A DNA stretch of 64,000 nucleotides, taken from assembly GCA_907164885.2 (NCBI GenBank), contig OU015499.1, positions 164,757,629 through 164,821,628 of the forward strand, given 5' to 3'. Under the pieces are notes generated by a model. It saw nothing but the letters and a program-made list of their open reading frames with translations, searched no databases and was not told the origin of the DNA. Both the position numbers and the translations under genes were made by a program. Source of the stretch: Dolomedes plantarius. Its lineage: Eukaryota > Arthropoda > Arachnida > Araneae > Dolomedidae. This document shows, in pieces, positions 47,545 to 58,038 of this stretch. The stretch's first letter is position 1, and the number at the start of each line of letters is the position of its first letter.

Positions 47545-48213
47545 ATGAGTTATAATAAAACATATCTAGCGACTGGCAATTTGGCATATCATTCTAATGA
47601 TGTCAATGCTCGGTACATTGATACTTATTGGGGTATCAATGGATCGTCATACAGTTACCAATCAACTTCATCCTCTTTCTCTGTGCCCTCTCCATGTTAT
47701 AATGTCAGGCAAAAGGCGTTGGTTTTTGATAAATGCAATAATAAGCTATGTAAAACTTGTCCCCTTGCAGATAATTCACAAATACAAGTAAATTCAAAAA
47801 AACAAAATTTCTGCAAAACTTATAATTGTATATACAAACTAACTTGTAATTGTTGCCATATGGAATATATAGGACAAACTTCTAATCCTCTACATATTAG
47901 AATAAATTTACACCGTTCTAATATAAAAAAATATAATACGCTAAATAGTCATCCACTTAACATTGAATTTGATCACTTCAAAAAACATAATTTTGAAAAT
48001 ATTGTAATCTCCATACTAGATATAATTAAATCACCCTCTGAAAGGTTATATTATGAAAATATTTATATGCAAAAACATAAAACTCTCTTTCCATATGGCC
48101 TTAATCAAATGTTTAAACAAAAAAATATAGTTAAATTTAATTTTACTGATGTGTCAGCTCAACCTATTTACCCTAATAAGATGTCAATTATAAGACTGTG
48201 TATCTATAATTGA
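47545..48213 (+). CDS. GIY-YIG endonuclease with Cys motif (Penelope-like)
   Basis: About 222 residues from ATG at 47545. A Cys motif KCNNKLCKTCP (C-x4-C-x2-C) near residues 70-80 precedes the nuclease domain. That domain reads NCIYKLTCNCCHMEYIGQT (the GIY and YIG equivalents), then HIRINLHRS (catalytic Arg), and near residue 170 YYENIYMQKHK, with the likely catalytic Glu, followed by FPYGLNQ. This enzyme family nicks target DNA to prime reverse transcription. The frame ends at TGA (48211-48213). The reverse transcriptase frame overlaps it from 48194 in the +2 register, so the two may once have been one protein or may be joined by frameshifting. Confidence 0.8.
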   Translation: MSYNKTYLATGNLAYHSNDVNARYIDTYWGINGSSYSYQSTSSSFSVPSPCYNVRQKALVFDKCNNKLCKTCPLADNSQIQVNSKKQNFCKTYNCIYKLTCNCCHMEYIGQTSNPLHIRINLHRSNIKKYNTLNSHPLNIEFDHFKKHNFENIVISILDIIKSPSERLYYENIYMQKHKTLFPYGLNQMFKQKNIVKFNFTDVSAQPIYPNKMSIIRLCIYN

Positions 48214-50178
48214 AGATACACAGTCCTCAAAAAGAACTAAAAGAGGTAAAAGTTATAATAAAAGTAAGACTTTTGATAGTAACATATATAAAACTGCCTT
48301 ATTAAGTTTTCAGGAAAGGTTTATAATTGATTATAAATATAAAATATTAAAAGCTTGGATTTTTTCTATCGTTAAAAAACATATCATTAAGCTTTATCAA
48401 CTATTTTTAAATACGAAACTAAAGAATTATCATTATCAGCATCTGGTATATGATTTAATACTAACACGGGCAAAACATTTAAAAATAAACTTATATAAAA
48501 AACAAAATTCAGATAATAACACATTTTGTGTACTAAATTTTACTAACCTTAAACTTAATTATATTAACTTCAATAGTATATTTGATAAACTTCATGATAT
48601 GTTTCCTATAAAAGAAATAAAAATAAAACGTGCCTTTAAATATACTCTGCCTATGGGTAGACATATATTTAACTATAATCAGGTTTCAAAAAATTTTTCT
48701 GAGTCATTAAATTTAACTTGTGTTTGTCATCTGCCCATTTACAATAGTTATTTAGATACGACACATGGTCATGTAATAACAGGCAATATGGATATTGTGG
48801 AAGATGATGCACTGCGAGATTTGATGAATTTAGGAACTAAGTTTAGAATACCTAGTACTAATAATAATAAGAAAATCATTAGTTTCTTAAATGCTGATTT
48901 AGATAAATTTATTTACAAAATAGCAATTAATTATTCTGTACCTACTGAAGCTTTCAACCCTTGGAAAATTAATTTACTAAAACTAGTACAAGCTAAATTA
49001 CCCAATAATAGTAATAACATTAATAATCCTTATAAACACTTTAAAGCTGCTATTACAAATTACAAGATGACTTTATAGTCACTTATGTAGATAAAGCAGC
49101 CAACAACTATGCTATAATTTGTAAAAAATATTTTGCCATATGTTTAAAAAAACAGTTAGAAAATAGTGATCTTTTTCAGCCATTAAATGAAACTACTAAT
49201 ATTATTATTAAGAAAATCATAGCTAAATATAAACTGCTAGGTATTTCATCTAACATTTATCATTTTCCTTATATAACTTTAGTTCCAAAATTTCATAAAA
49301 CACCTATTGCTTTTAGAGCAGTAACCTGTGGTCATAATACTTATGCTACAAAAGCAAGTAAATTATTATTAAAATACCTTAAATTAATCTATAAAAATAT
49401 AACATCAGGTGTTTGTGGTATAATTGATAATAGCTATAGTCTAATTAGAAAACTACAAACATTAGATAACTGTAAATATATTGTAACTTATGATTTTAAA
49501 GATCTATTTAATAATATTGATATAATAGATTTAAATAGAATAATCATAATGTTAGTACAAAATAATATTCAATACTTAAACAACGAAATTAAACTAACTC
49601 GTTTCAATAGGCTCCTAGAATTAGTAACTAAACATAATTACATAGTTCATAATAATAGTATATACTTACAGTCCAAAGGTGTACCACAAGGTGGTAATGC
49701 TTCAAGTATGCTAGCTAATTTATACTTATATTATTTGAAATTAATATATAGAAAATAGCAATTACAATATATTTAGATATATAGATGATATAATAGTAAT
49801 AAATAAAAGTAATATCCCTATAGACTTAAATTTTACCCTCCTAATTTGGAACTAATTAAAAGTAGCCATGATAATATTAATGTAAACTTTCTAGATATCA
49901 ATATTAAATTAAGTACTAACAATAAATTAACTTATGACTTATACGACAAAAGATCTGAATATAATTTTAATATTGTTAAATTTCAAAATTATCTAACCTG
50001 TTTACATAAATCTGTTTTTAATAACATTATTGTAAATCAGTTAGTTCGTATAAATAGGCTATGTTCTAAAGACAATAGGATTAAGCATATTATAGACTTG
50101 AAAGCTGTGCTAACTAGTAATAATTACCCAGTTAGTCTATCCAAAAACATAATTGGTTGTTTTTGTTTTAATGAATAG
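48194..50178 (+). pseudogene. Penelope-like reverse transcriptase, frame-broken
   Basis: The N-terminal part is open from 48194 to 49078 and includes the Penelope-typical THGHVITGNMDIVEDDALRD with KFRIP. The polymerase part is open from about 49069 to 49758. It contains LVPKFHKTP with FRAVTCG, motif A TYDFKDLFNNID, and motif B GVPQGGNASSMLANL. Motif C RYIDDIIVIN lies in a third segment (about 49760-49855), and the thumb (VNFLDINIKLS to SVFNNIIVNQLVRINRLC) in a fourth (49846-50178). Segments alternate between two registers at 49.07, 49.76 and 49.85 kb, and no in-frame stop lies inside a segment. All catalytic Asp residues are kept. Either a few recent indels or sequence errors in A/T runs would explain it. 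Confidence 0.85.
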
Positions 50179-50709
50179 TTTGTTCTGTTGCATTAATAAG
50201 TTAAAAATAAATAGGTTAAAATAAATTAATAACTACTAAAAACAAAAATAAAAACATAAGAATAATAAAAAATAATTAACTAATAGTAGTAACAATAATA
50301 AAACTAAATAAATAATGGAATAATAGTCTTAAAATAAGTTACCTAAGTAAGTCTGTAACTGAGTATCCACTACCTCAATGGTTGCAAGTTATGACGTCAG
50401 TCATCTTGCGGTTACAAGTTCTTAACTTCCACTCTGACTAGCGCCAGGCTTGGTGTTCTTTGGTTAAGTACTTTAATACAAATTCATTTATTATTCAATT
50501 CTTCTGTTAATAATGGATTGTACGGTGTCTGAGTGTGTTATTTAATAGATCATACTCATCAGAAACAATCCATTGGTTTTTTAGACAGTATTGACACCGC
50601 TGATGAAGAAATGCTGTCAAAAACCGTATTCATACTTATCTTTACATGTTGGATGTTCCTGGCTTCATGTAGCTTTAGAGCTATTACTGGTTTTCTCTTT
50701 CATCTTATT

Positions 50710-50745
<36 letters not shown>
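50179..50745. other. Probable 3' region of the Penelope-like element, then (TA)n
   Basis: AT-rich, non-coding, with a GC-richer part around 50340-50460. A TA run occupies 50711-50745. I see no second nuclease domain here. Confidence 0.35.
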
Positions 50746-50746
<1 letters not shown>

Positions 50747-51316
50747 TAGGCGGGCTTCGCTCGTCTAGCCGGTCGGTTTAGGGACCCGTTCCCTACAGCA
50801 ATCATTGTCAGAGAATGGAAACACTAAAAAATAACGAATAAAGGTATTTAAATTTTGTGGTGCAACAATAAATATGTGTCACACTCAATACAGCGCATAC
50901 TGTATGAGTCTCGTGGTGCCATCTAGCGGACCTGAGAGCAAATAGAATCAAATATTGCATAAAAAATTGAATCAACTAATTTGAAGTGTGTATGTTTTTA
51001 AACCATCTTATTATTATTAAGAGAAATAATAAGATATTAATAAAATTTATTCTTTTATAATAGAAATGTTCGGTGTTTTTAATTGCATAATCATGCTGTG
51101 AAAGAATCACGCTTTGGATCTTTTATTTCTTGTCTTTTATTGCATGACCTAGTCTTGCTTGTCTTTTATTCAGGTTCAGGACATTTTTTTAATAATGTTA
51201 AGATATAAAGTTGTTTAAATGTTACTGAAGCATTAGTTCTTTCACCATCCTATTGTTTAATGACTGCCATTAAATATTAATTAGGTAAAAGGGTACGCGG
51301 AGAAATGCCGTGATAT
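50746..51316 (-). mobile_element. Helitron-like Hel-3, block C copy
   Basis: On the minus strand the 3' end reads CGAGCGAAGCCCGCCTAG before T at 50746. The sister copy at 57443 has a clean palindrome CGGGCTAAGCCCG at this spot. The interior is collinear with 57443-58012. It leads straight into zinc-finger block C and appears to have been duplicated with it. The 5' end is not clear. Confidence 0.55.
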
Positions 51317-51914
51317 ATATATATATATAACAAATTATATTTACAAAAGCATCTGCCTGACAATGAGTGTTAGTGTCTCGTGCCGCACATAAAAGTTTCG
51401 CTGACCGCAATTCGAGTACCCCTGTGTTAGAAGAATGCGTATACAGTGATAAGGCCCAATTTTGTTCAGCACCAATTCAAGACTCCGTCAGAAATGTTAT
51501 GCGAGAACTCCTTTTCGACGTACACTTTTTTCCGGAACCATGACTGACCGCCAGAGAGAAATTGTACTACGTATGTCTATAGCGTTTTTCGGACCATAAG
51601 ACACTGCAGACGATAACACGCACCTCAAATTTTTGTAATGAATTTTAGAAGTGAATATATTGTAAGGTACATAAAGTTATTTTCAAATTCCTATTTAATA
51701 AGATAAAAAATATATCTAACAAATAATAAATATAATAAAATATTCATTTTAATTAAATATTACCTTCGGGCCACAAGACGCACCTCAGTTTTACGTCTAT
51801 TTTTTTATGCAAAAGGTGCTTCTTATGGTCCCAGAAATACTGGATATTGTAGTGCAATCGTGGTGTTCGCCGTTCTTTCACTCAAATGAGGATGCGGATG
51901 TCACAGAAAAGACG

Positions 51915-51920
51915 TTTATT
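51915..51920 (-). promoter_or_regulatory. Conserved polyadenylation signal AATAAA (block C)
   Basis: Same flank (TTCAACTTGACACACAA) as in the other three blocks. Confidence 0.45.
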
Positions 51921-52379
51921 CAACTTGACACACAACACGTACACAAAATATAATATAAAAATAATTTGCACACAGACGCAGCTCTGTGGTAGTCTAGCCT
52001 ACTTGCTAAAGAGTATTTCAGTCTCACGGTGGATCTCCACAGAAAGCCTATGCAACGTCTGAAGCCTAACTCGCTGATTGTGCTACCTCAGGTCTTTTCC
52101 AAACCACAACAGCTCCTTCCTCTTGCCTTGGCATAAAACAACTCTGTCACTTTCAAAATCTCAACTGACCCTATCGCTTGCCTTGACATGAAAAAACTTT
52201 AGGGGTCGCACCTGTGTCTCTGGAATTTTCACCTAGACCACGCACCGTGATGACCTGGAATCGATGCTTGGGGGCACTTTCACGAAGCAAAAAGAAGTCA
52301 GTGGCAGCCGCTTTTTCACAATTGTTCTATGTGGATGGCCTCTATCGTTCATCACTCTTTCTGCAACGTAGTATCAGAC

Positions 52380-54043
52380 GAAAGGCACGCGGAGGGATTT
52401 TCTCCCCTGTGGATGTCCATGTGCTCATTCTTCTCGCACACGTCTCGGGAAAGTGGCATCTCCGTATGGTTGGGAGGTGGTTCTTGTAAGTCTGCAGGTG
52501 GGAAAATCCTTTCGCGCATATCTCGCAGACGAAAGGTTTCTCTCGGTGTGGGTGCGCATGTGTACCTTCAGTGTGTTATTCCGGGCGAACCCTCTCTGGC
52601 AGACATCGCAGACGAAAGATTTCTCTCCCGTGTGGGTGCGCATGTGTTCCTTCAGTTCTCATGCCGGGCGAAACCCTCTTGGCAGACATCGCAGACGAAA
52701 GGTTTCTCTCCGGTGTGGGTGCGCATGTGTACCTTTAGGGACTGCTGGAGGGTGAATCCTCCGTGGCAGACATCGCAACGAAAGGTTTATCTACCGTGTG
52801 GGTGCGCAGGTGCTTCTTCAGTGGAGCCTTCCGGATGAACCCTCTCGGTAGGACATCGCAGACGAAACGTTTCGCTCCGGTGTGCGTGAGCAAGTGTACC
52901 TTCAGTACTCATCCCGAGTGAACCCTGCCTGGCAGACACTCGCAGACGAAAGGTTTCTCTCCCGTGGTGGGTGCGCATGTGTACCTTCAGGTATTAACCA
53001 GGGTGAACCCTCTCTGGCAGACATCGCAGACGAAAGGTTTCTCTCCCGTGTGGGTGCGCATGGTACCTTCAGTTTTCTCATGCCGGGCGAACCCTCTCTG
53101 GCAGACATCGCAGACGAAAGGTTTCTCTCCCGTGTGGCTGTGCGCAAGTGATACTTAGGTTCACATACTGGCGAAACCCTCTCTGGCAGACATCGCAGAC
53201 GAAAGGTTTCTCTCGGTGTGGGTGCGCAGTGTGTGGTTTCAGGTGGATCTTAAGGGTGAAGCGTCTGTGGCACACACTGCAGAACATGAGGTTTTCTCCG
53301 GTGTGGATGCGCAGGTGCTCTTACACATCTGACCGCAGGGTGAACCTTGTCTGGCAGACATCGCAGACGTGAGGTTTTTTCTCCCGTGGTGGGTGAGCAG
53401 GGTGATTCTTCAGGTTCGACTTGTTAGCGAATCGTCTCTGGCACAAATCGCAGACATGGGGTTTTCTCCGGTGTGGGTGCGCAGGTGTACCTTCAGGTCT
53501 CTCCGTCGAGTGAACCCTATGTGGCAGACATCGCAGACATGAGGCTTTTCTCCTGTGTGGATGAGCAGGTGTTCCTTCAGGGACACCTCGAGGGTAAATC
53601 CTCTGTGACAGACATCACAGTCGAAAGGTTTATCTACCGTGTGGGTGAGCAGGTGTTGCTTCAGATGTACCTGCTGGGCGAATCCTCTCTGGCACACACC
53701 GCAGACGTGAGGTTTCTCTCCGGTGTGGGTGCGAAGGTGTCTGTTGAGTGCGCTCTGGAAAGAAAATCCTTTTTGACAATAATCGCACATGAAAGGTTTT
53801 TCTTTTGTATGTTCGGGAGTGCGTGTGTTTGTGTGAATGGGGTGAGTGGAGACGTTTTCGCATTCGGACATTTTTTCTACATGCTTAGAGTTGAGGTGTC
53901 CTTCAGTGGCGTAAGTTCCATCTGAAAAGCACGAATCACTGACAGTAGATATTTCTTCGTCGAGGTGGTGCTCATCGGAAGAATCACTCGCGCCCTGAAT
54001 TTTTCCTTTCGTCGGAATCGTTAAGAGTCAGTTCGTGCTCCAT
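52380..54043 (-). pseudogene. C2H2 zinc-finger gene copy 3, many frameshifts
   Basis: ATG at 54043 begins MEHELTLNDSDERKNSG, related to the intact copy's start, and a one-base insertion near 53995 breaks it. From about 53871 to 53410 a frame is open with five fingers that differ from those of the other copies, for example QKGFSFQSALNRH, HRGFTLEVSLKEH and HIGFTRRRDLKVH. Below 53410, finger sequence continues to about 52500 but changes frame every 60-150 bases, mostly by loss or gain of one base in short G or C runs. About a dozen finger units can be traced. It is either an old pseudogene or a real gene in poorly polished sequence. Confidence 0.7.
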
Positions 54044-54890
54044 GTCCAAACGGACTGCAATGTGATAAAACACGAATAGGTTAAGTTACTCTAATCCAAA
54101 TTAAATATGTTATTATTATTATTAATATTCCTTCGGAATACAACGATGCTTGAAGCGAAAGATGGATGCAAAAGATTTATTTCCTCTGATGAGAATCTCA
54201 CATCAATGGTCAGTCAGAAAGGTAAGGTAAAATGAAATATGCCGGCCACGAAGGTCAGTAATTTGTGGTAAAATTTTTTATCTGATCCACTTCCTTAAAA
54301 ACACAATTAACAAATGCGGTAGGCATATTTTCTATATAACTTTAAAAACGCTTTTATATCAGAATGAATAAGTATTGTTTATAGACCTGCAATTTGGGAA
54401 CTTAGAGTTCACTCTGACACTATGATCAGGACAATAATGCAAACTGGCAAACATAAGAGGCACGGCTATTCCAATGAATACTACAGAGGACATTCTTCCA
54501 ATTAGAAACCTGGACAAATCTCTGCACAGCGCTGAAACCTGCAGTATTCACTTCTCATCGTTGGGAACTTGAATTTCACCAACCGCGTTATTCTTTACAC
54601 TGCAGTGAAGATTTCATGTTGTCTGCCGAAGTTCTGCAGGTGATTTTTTTCTGGCAGTTAAGATTCGAACGAAATTGTCAGCAGTACATCTTACGGACAG
54701 CGCGGTTACTGACACCTGGCCACGACATAAAAAATAAACGTAATGAGTATTCAGTCTTTTAAATCCTTCAATACACTATACTGTCACATGCAAGTCTACG
54801 CGCAAAAGCTATTGGAATGATTTCTCATTGCCTGTCACTGCCATTTCTTTTCGGACATACATCCCACTTCAGCAAGGTGTTTCTGTAGAA

Positions 54891-55698
54891 CGCTAAATTC
54901 TAATTTTTACCACCTCGTATTTAAATTGCATCGTAAACAACTTAATTTATTCCATGTTGCTTAAAATTCAGATGACCATTTCAGGAATACAAAAGACGAC
55001 TGACTACACTGGAACGACATGGGAAAATTGAAGAGCGATGAGTGGATAAACCTTTTGAATGGATTAACTAGAACACAAAAAAACAACGGTACTAGGCAAG
55101 ACACGAGGGAAACCAGAGCGATGAGAGAGAACTTTCAATATATTGTTCATCCTGTTTTGACGTGCAGCACTTACAGAACATGCATGTAACTCTCAGCCCC
55201 AGTGGAAACTCTTAAGCAAGCTATCAAATACCTACAGCAAGTAAAATTAGACACGAACTCGGGATGTGTCCGTGTTCCGTATCCATATTGAAGAACGCTC
55301 GAGAACCCCAATCACTGTTCCAAGATGCCCGTAGATGCGGATATAAAAACAGCGAACGAACCCCATTGGACGTTCGATTTGAATTCGGTTGGCGTCCACT
55401 TGATCAAACCGAAAGCTTGTGAGTCTTGCGTTCATATAGTGCAGTGAATTATGGTGAATGTTTTTTGTCGAACTTTATTCCAGTGCGACAACGAACAACG
55501 AAAGGAAGTGTCCTACTGGAAATGAAATTTCCAAGAAATGGTAAAAAAGCTGATGTGAAGGCTCCATGCACCTACGCGAAACGACGGTTCACGAAGGCTA
55601 ATGAACTTCCCAGCTGACCACCCAGTGAGAAAACCGTGGCAAAGCAACCAAATGCGTCCGGTGATGTTGGTTGTCAGTGAAAGTTCGTAGCAAGTACA
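54891..55698. other. No gene recognised
   Basis: Moderately GC sequence with short open frames on both strands (for example 55247-55435) and no recognisable domain. Confidence 0.35.
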
Positions 55699-55775
55699 GT
55701 GAAACTTCTGTATCCGGCCACCCCGCAGAGCGGTCACTTTTTTTTCGGAACCATGATTGGCAGCCGGATATATAT
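55699..55775 (+). mobile_element. Tigger/pogo-like terminal fragment
   Basis: ACAGTGAAACTTCTGTATCCGG with CGGAACCATGATTGGCAGCCGG inside is typical of a pogo/Tigger-type end (TA then CAGTG). It breaks into TA repeats with no partner. Confidence 0.4.
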
Positions 55776-55835
55776 ATATATTAATAATAGTATATAATAA
55801 TATATATTATTATATATAGATATATATATATATAT

Positions 55836-57440
55836 ACTGCTGAAAACCCGCACTCGCTACGGAGTACATTCAAATTAAATACAACGGTCAATGTATGCAA
55901 TTAATTTAAAAATATATATATATATACAGTGATTTCCGCTTATAAGAATCACGTTTGTTATTACTGTTTTTGATTCTTATAAGCGGTTGATTCTTATAGC
56001 CGATATTTAAGTTTTTGGACAGCCACACATACCTATATACATATATTAGATAATTTGTTATAAAATACTCATTAATTTACTCGTTAATTATCTTTTATTA
56101 AAATTATTTTTATAATTTTAAAAATACAACTTAATTTTTAGACCTATAAGTAGATACACATGATTATAGTAAGAGAAGAAAAAATCCAATATTTGTTGCA
56201 CCATATCTGCTTAACATTTTAACATTTCAACTACAGGAAGGGAGCAAGAAAAAGTTTTGTATGGTAGTTTGACGTAATGAAGTTTTCAGGAGGCTGTTTA
56301 TCCCTCTTTCAATACTAATAGTCTCGGACGATGATTCACCTTCTAGCTTACGTTTCACGGTTTGATAACATGCTGAATCTGATAATGTCACGTTTTCCCA
56401 AGTGATAGGGGACACTTCGCCGAAGATTTACGTGTTTCAGGGTCCAGGAAGCCGCAACCAGGATGTGGGAGGTGGGAAAAAAAGAGTCCCTATTTTTGTT
56501 TGTCAGTGGAGAAAAGTGAAATCGGCCCCGGACGGGTAAAGATGCACCCGGGTCAAGCTAATAGGACAGTGTTGTGCTAAATCGTTTAAGGGGAAACTAT
56601 TATGTTATGTCTAACAAAGACAGGGATGAATTTTACGACTATATTCCTTACCATCTTATCAATCTTTCTTAAAAATAAAAAGAAAGAACTTCGTGCCTTT
56701 TGAGGGTTTAAGTGGTTTTTTTTTGGAAAAACGAAAGGAAAGCGAAGAGTGTAAACTGATTCTTAAAACCGGTGGATTGATTCTTTAAACCGAAAATTTT
56801 AACATGGAAATTATACATTTGTTTTTGCGATATTGATTCTTATAACCACTGATCACTATAAGCGGTGGTTACTGTATATATATTTATAATAAATACGACA
56901 ATCAATGAAAACAATTGATGTAGAAAAAAATATATATATTTATAAAAAAATCGTAAGGCATATTTTTATAGACAAAATAATGTCCAATCGTCTGCCGCAT
57001 TAGCAAGGAAAAATATATTTTTTTGTCTATTTCGTTGATATGCACGTGACGATAAATATTTTAAAGTACAAGAAAAAGAAATGACGTGATCAGCCTTTAA
57101 TAAATTCAATTCCAAAAATGAATCTTAAAAATTCACCAAAAATCAGAAAATGGAGGTAAAGATTCGAAAAAGATTTCATTTTAAAGGAATTTTCAGGATC
57201 TTTCTCTTGATATAAATTTTATAACCCTCACATTATTATTTTAAATGAAAACTTAAAAAAGTTACTAAAACAGCTTAAAAATTTTATTTTAAAAATCTAA
57301 GAATTTTTTAAAAATCTGTCTTAGAGCACTACTATACCATAAGAAGAATCGCCATGCAAAATTTCAGTCCTTTAGGTCCAGCGGTTTGGTCTGTGCGATG
57401 TATGTCAGTCAGTTACGGAACTGTTTTATATATATATATA
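55836..57440 (-). mobile_element. Helitron Hel-1 copy h, interrupted by a pogo-like element
   Basis: The 3' end (GAAAACCCGCACTCGCTACGG, with a damaged CTAG) is at about 55836-55926. The rest is at 56875-57440 and ends in the TATATAAAACAG start. The two parts are collinear with copies d and g once 55927-56874 is removed. Confidence 0.7.
55927..56874 (-). mobile_element. pogo/Tigger-like element, 948 bp
   Basis: It starts CAGTGATTTCCGCTTATAAG and ends in the complement of CAGTAACCACCGCTTATAG, flanked by TA on both sides (55925-55926, 56875-56876). A minus-strand frame at 56227-56415 ends with SLRQTTIQNFF, which resembles the QTTI-x-x-FF tail common at the C-terminus of pogo-type transposases. 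It is probably a deletion derivative. It sits inside Hel-1 copy h. Confidence 0.65.
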
Positions 57441-57442
57441 TA

Positions 57443-58004
57443 CTAGGCGGGCTTAGCCCGTCTAGCCCGTCGGTTTAGGGACCCTTCACTACAGCAATCA
57501 TTGTCAGAGAATGGAAACACTAAAAAATAACGAATAAAGGTATTTAAATTTTGTGGTTCAACAATAAATATGTGTCAAACTCAATACAGCGCATACTGTA
57601 TCAATCTCGTGGTGCCATCTAGCGGACCTGAGCGCAAATAGAATGAAATATTGCATAAAAAATTTAATCAATTAATTTCAAGTGTGTATAATGTTTTTAA
57701 ACCATCTTAATATTAAGAGAAGTAATAAGATTTTAATAAAATTTATTTCTTTTATAACAGAATGTTTTTTTTCGGTGTTTTTAATTGCATAATCACGCTG
57801 TGAAAGAATCACGCTTTGGATCTTTATTTCTTGTCTTTTATTGCATGACCTAGTCTTGCTTGTTTATTCAGGTTCAGGAGATTTTTTTAAATAAAGTTGA
57901 GATATAAAGTTGCTTAAATGTTACTTAAGCATTAGTTCTTTCACCGGCCTATTGTTTAATGACTGCCATTATATATTTAGGAAAAAGGGTACGCGGGGAA
58001 ATGC

Positions 58005-58012
<8 letters not shown>
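57443..58012 (-). mobile_element. Helitron-like Hel-3, block D copy
   Basis: The 3' end on the minus strand is GACGGGCTAAGCCCGCCTAG before T, with a palindromic hairpin CGGGCTAAGCCCG. It is collinear with 50746-51316 and, like it, followed by block sequence. Confidence 0.6.

Positions 58013-58035
<23 letters not shown>

Positions 58036-58038
<3 letters not shown>

Larger units (their letters stand above)
47545..50178 (+). mobile_element. Penelope-like retroelement with nuclease before reverse transcriptase
   Basis: Two coding parts lie in one orientation: GIY-YIG nuclease first, then the reverse transcriptase with its Penelope-specific N-terminal motif. Canonical Penelope elements have the nuclease after the reverse transcriptase, while the Naiad/Chlamys group has it in front. 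No second nuclease follows the thumb region, and no reverse transcriptase fragment precedes the nuclease. The order is therefore unlikely to come from two tandem canonical copies. Ends and target duplication could not be defined. Confidence 0.8.
51345..54890 (-). repeat. Zinc-finger duplication block C
   Basis: The low-coordinate half (to about 52470) is almost identical to block D (59465-60600). The high-coordinate half carries many single-base indels relative to all other blocks. The AATAAA signal is at 51915 and the palindromic segment at about 51577-51847. Confidence 0.8.

Noticed and set aside
47545..48213. TGA at the end of the nuclease frame as a selenocysteine codon, as reported in some Naiad elements
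   Set aside because: Reading through it meets a TAA within nine codons, and no other in-frame TGA or convincing SECIS-like structure was seen.
50600..50640. Possible hammerhead ribozyme core (CTGATGAAGAAATGC) downstream of the Penelope-like element
   Set aside because: CTGATGA and GAAA words are almost adjacent with no room for stem II, and the flanks do not form the other stems.
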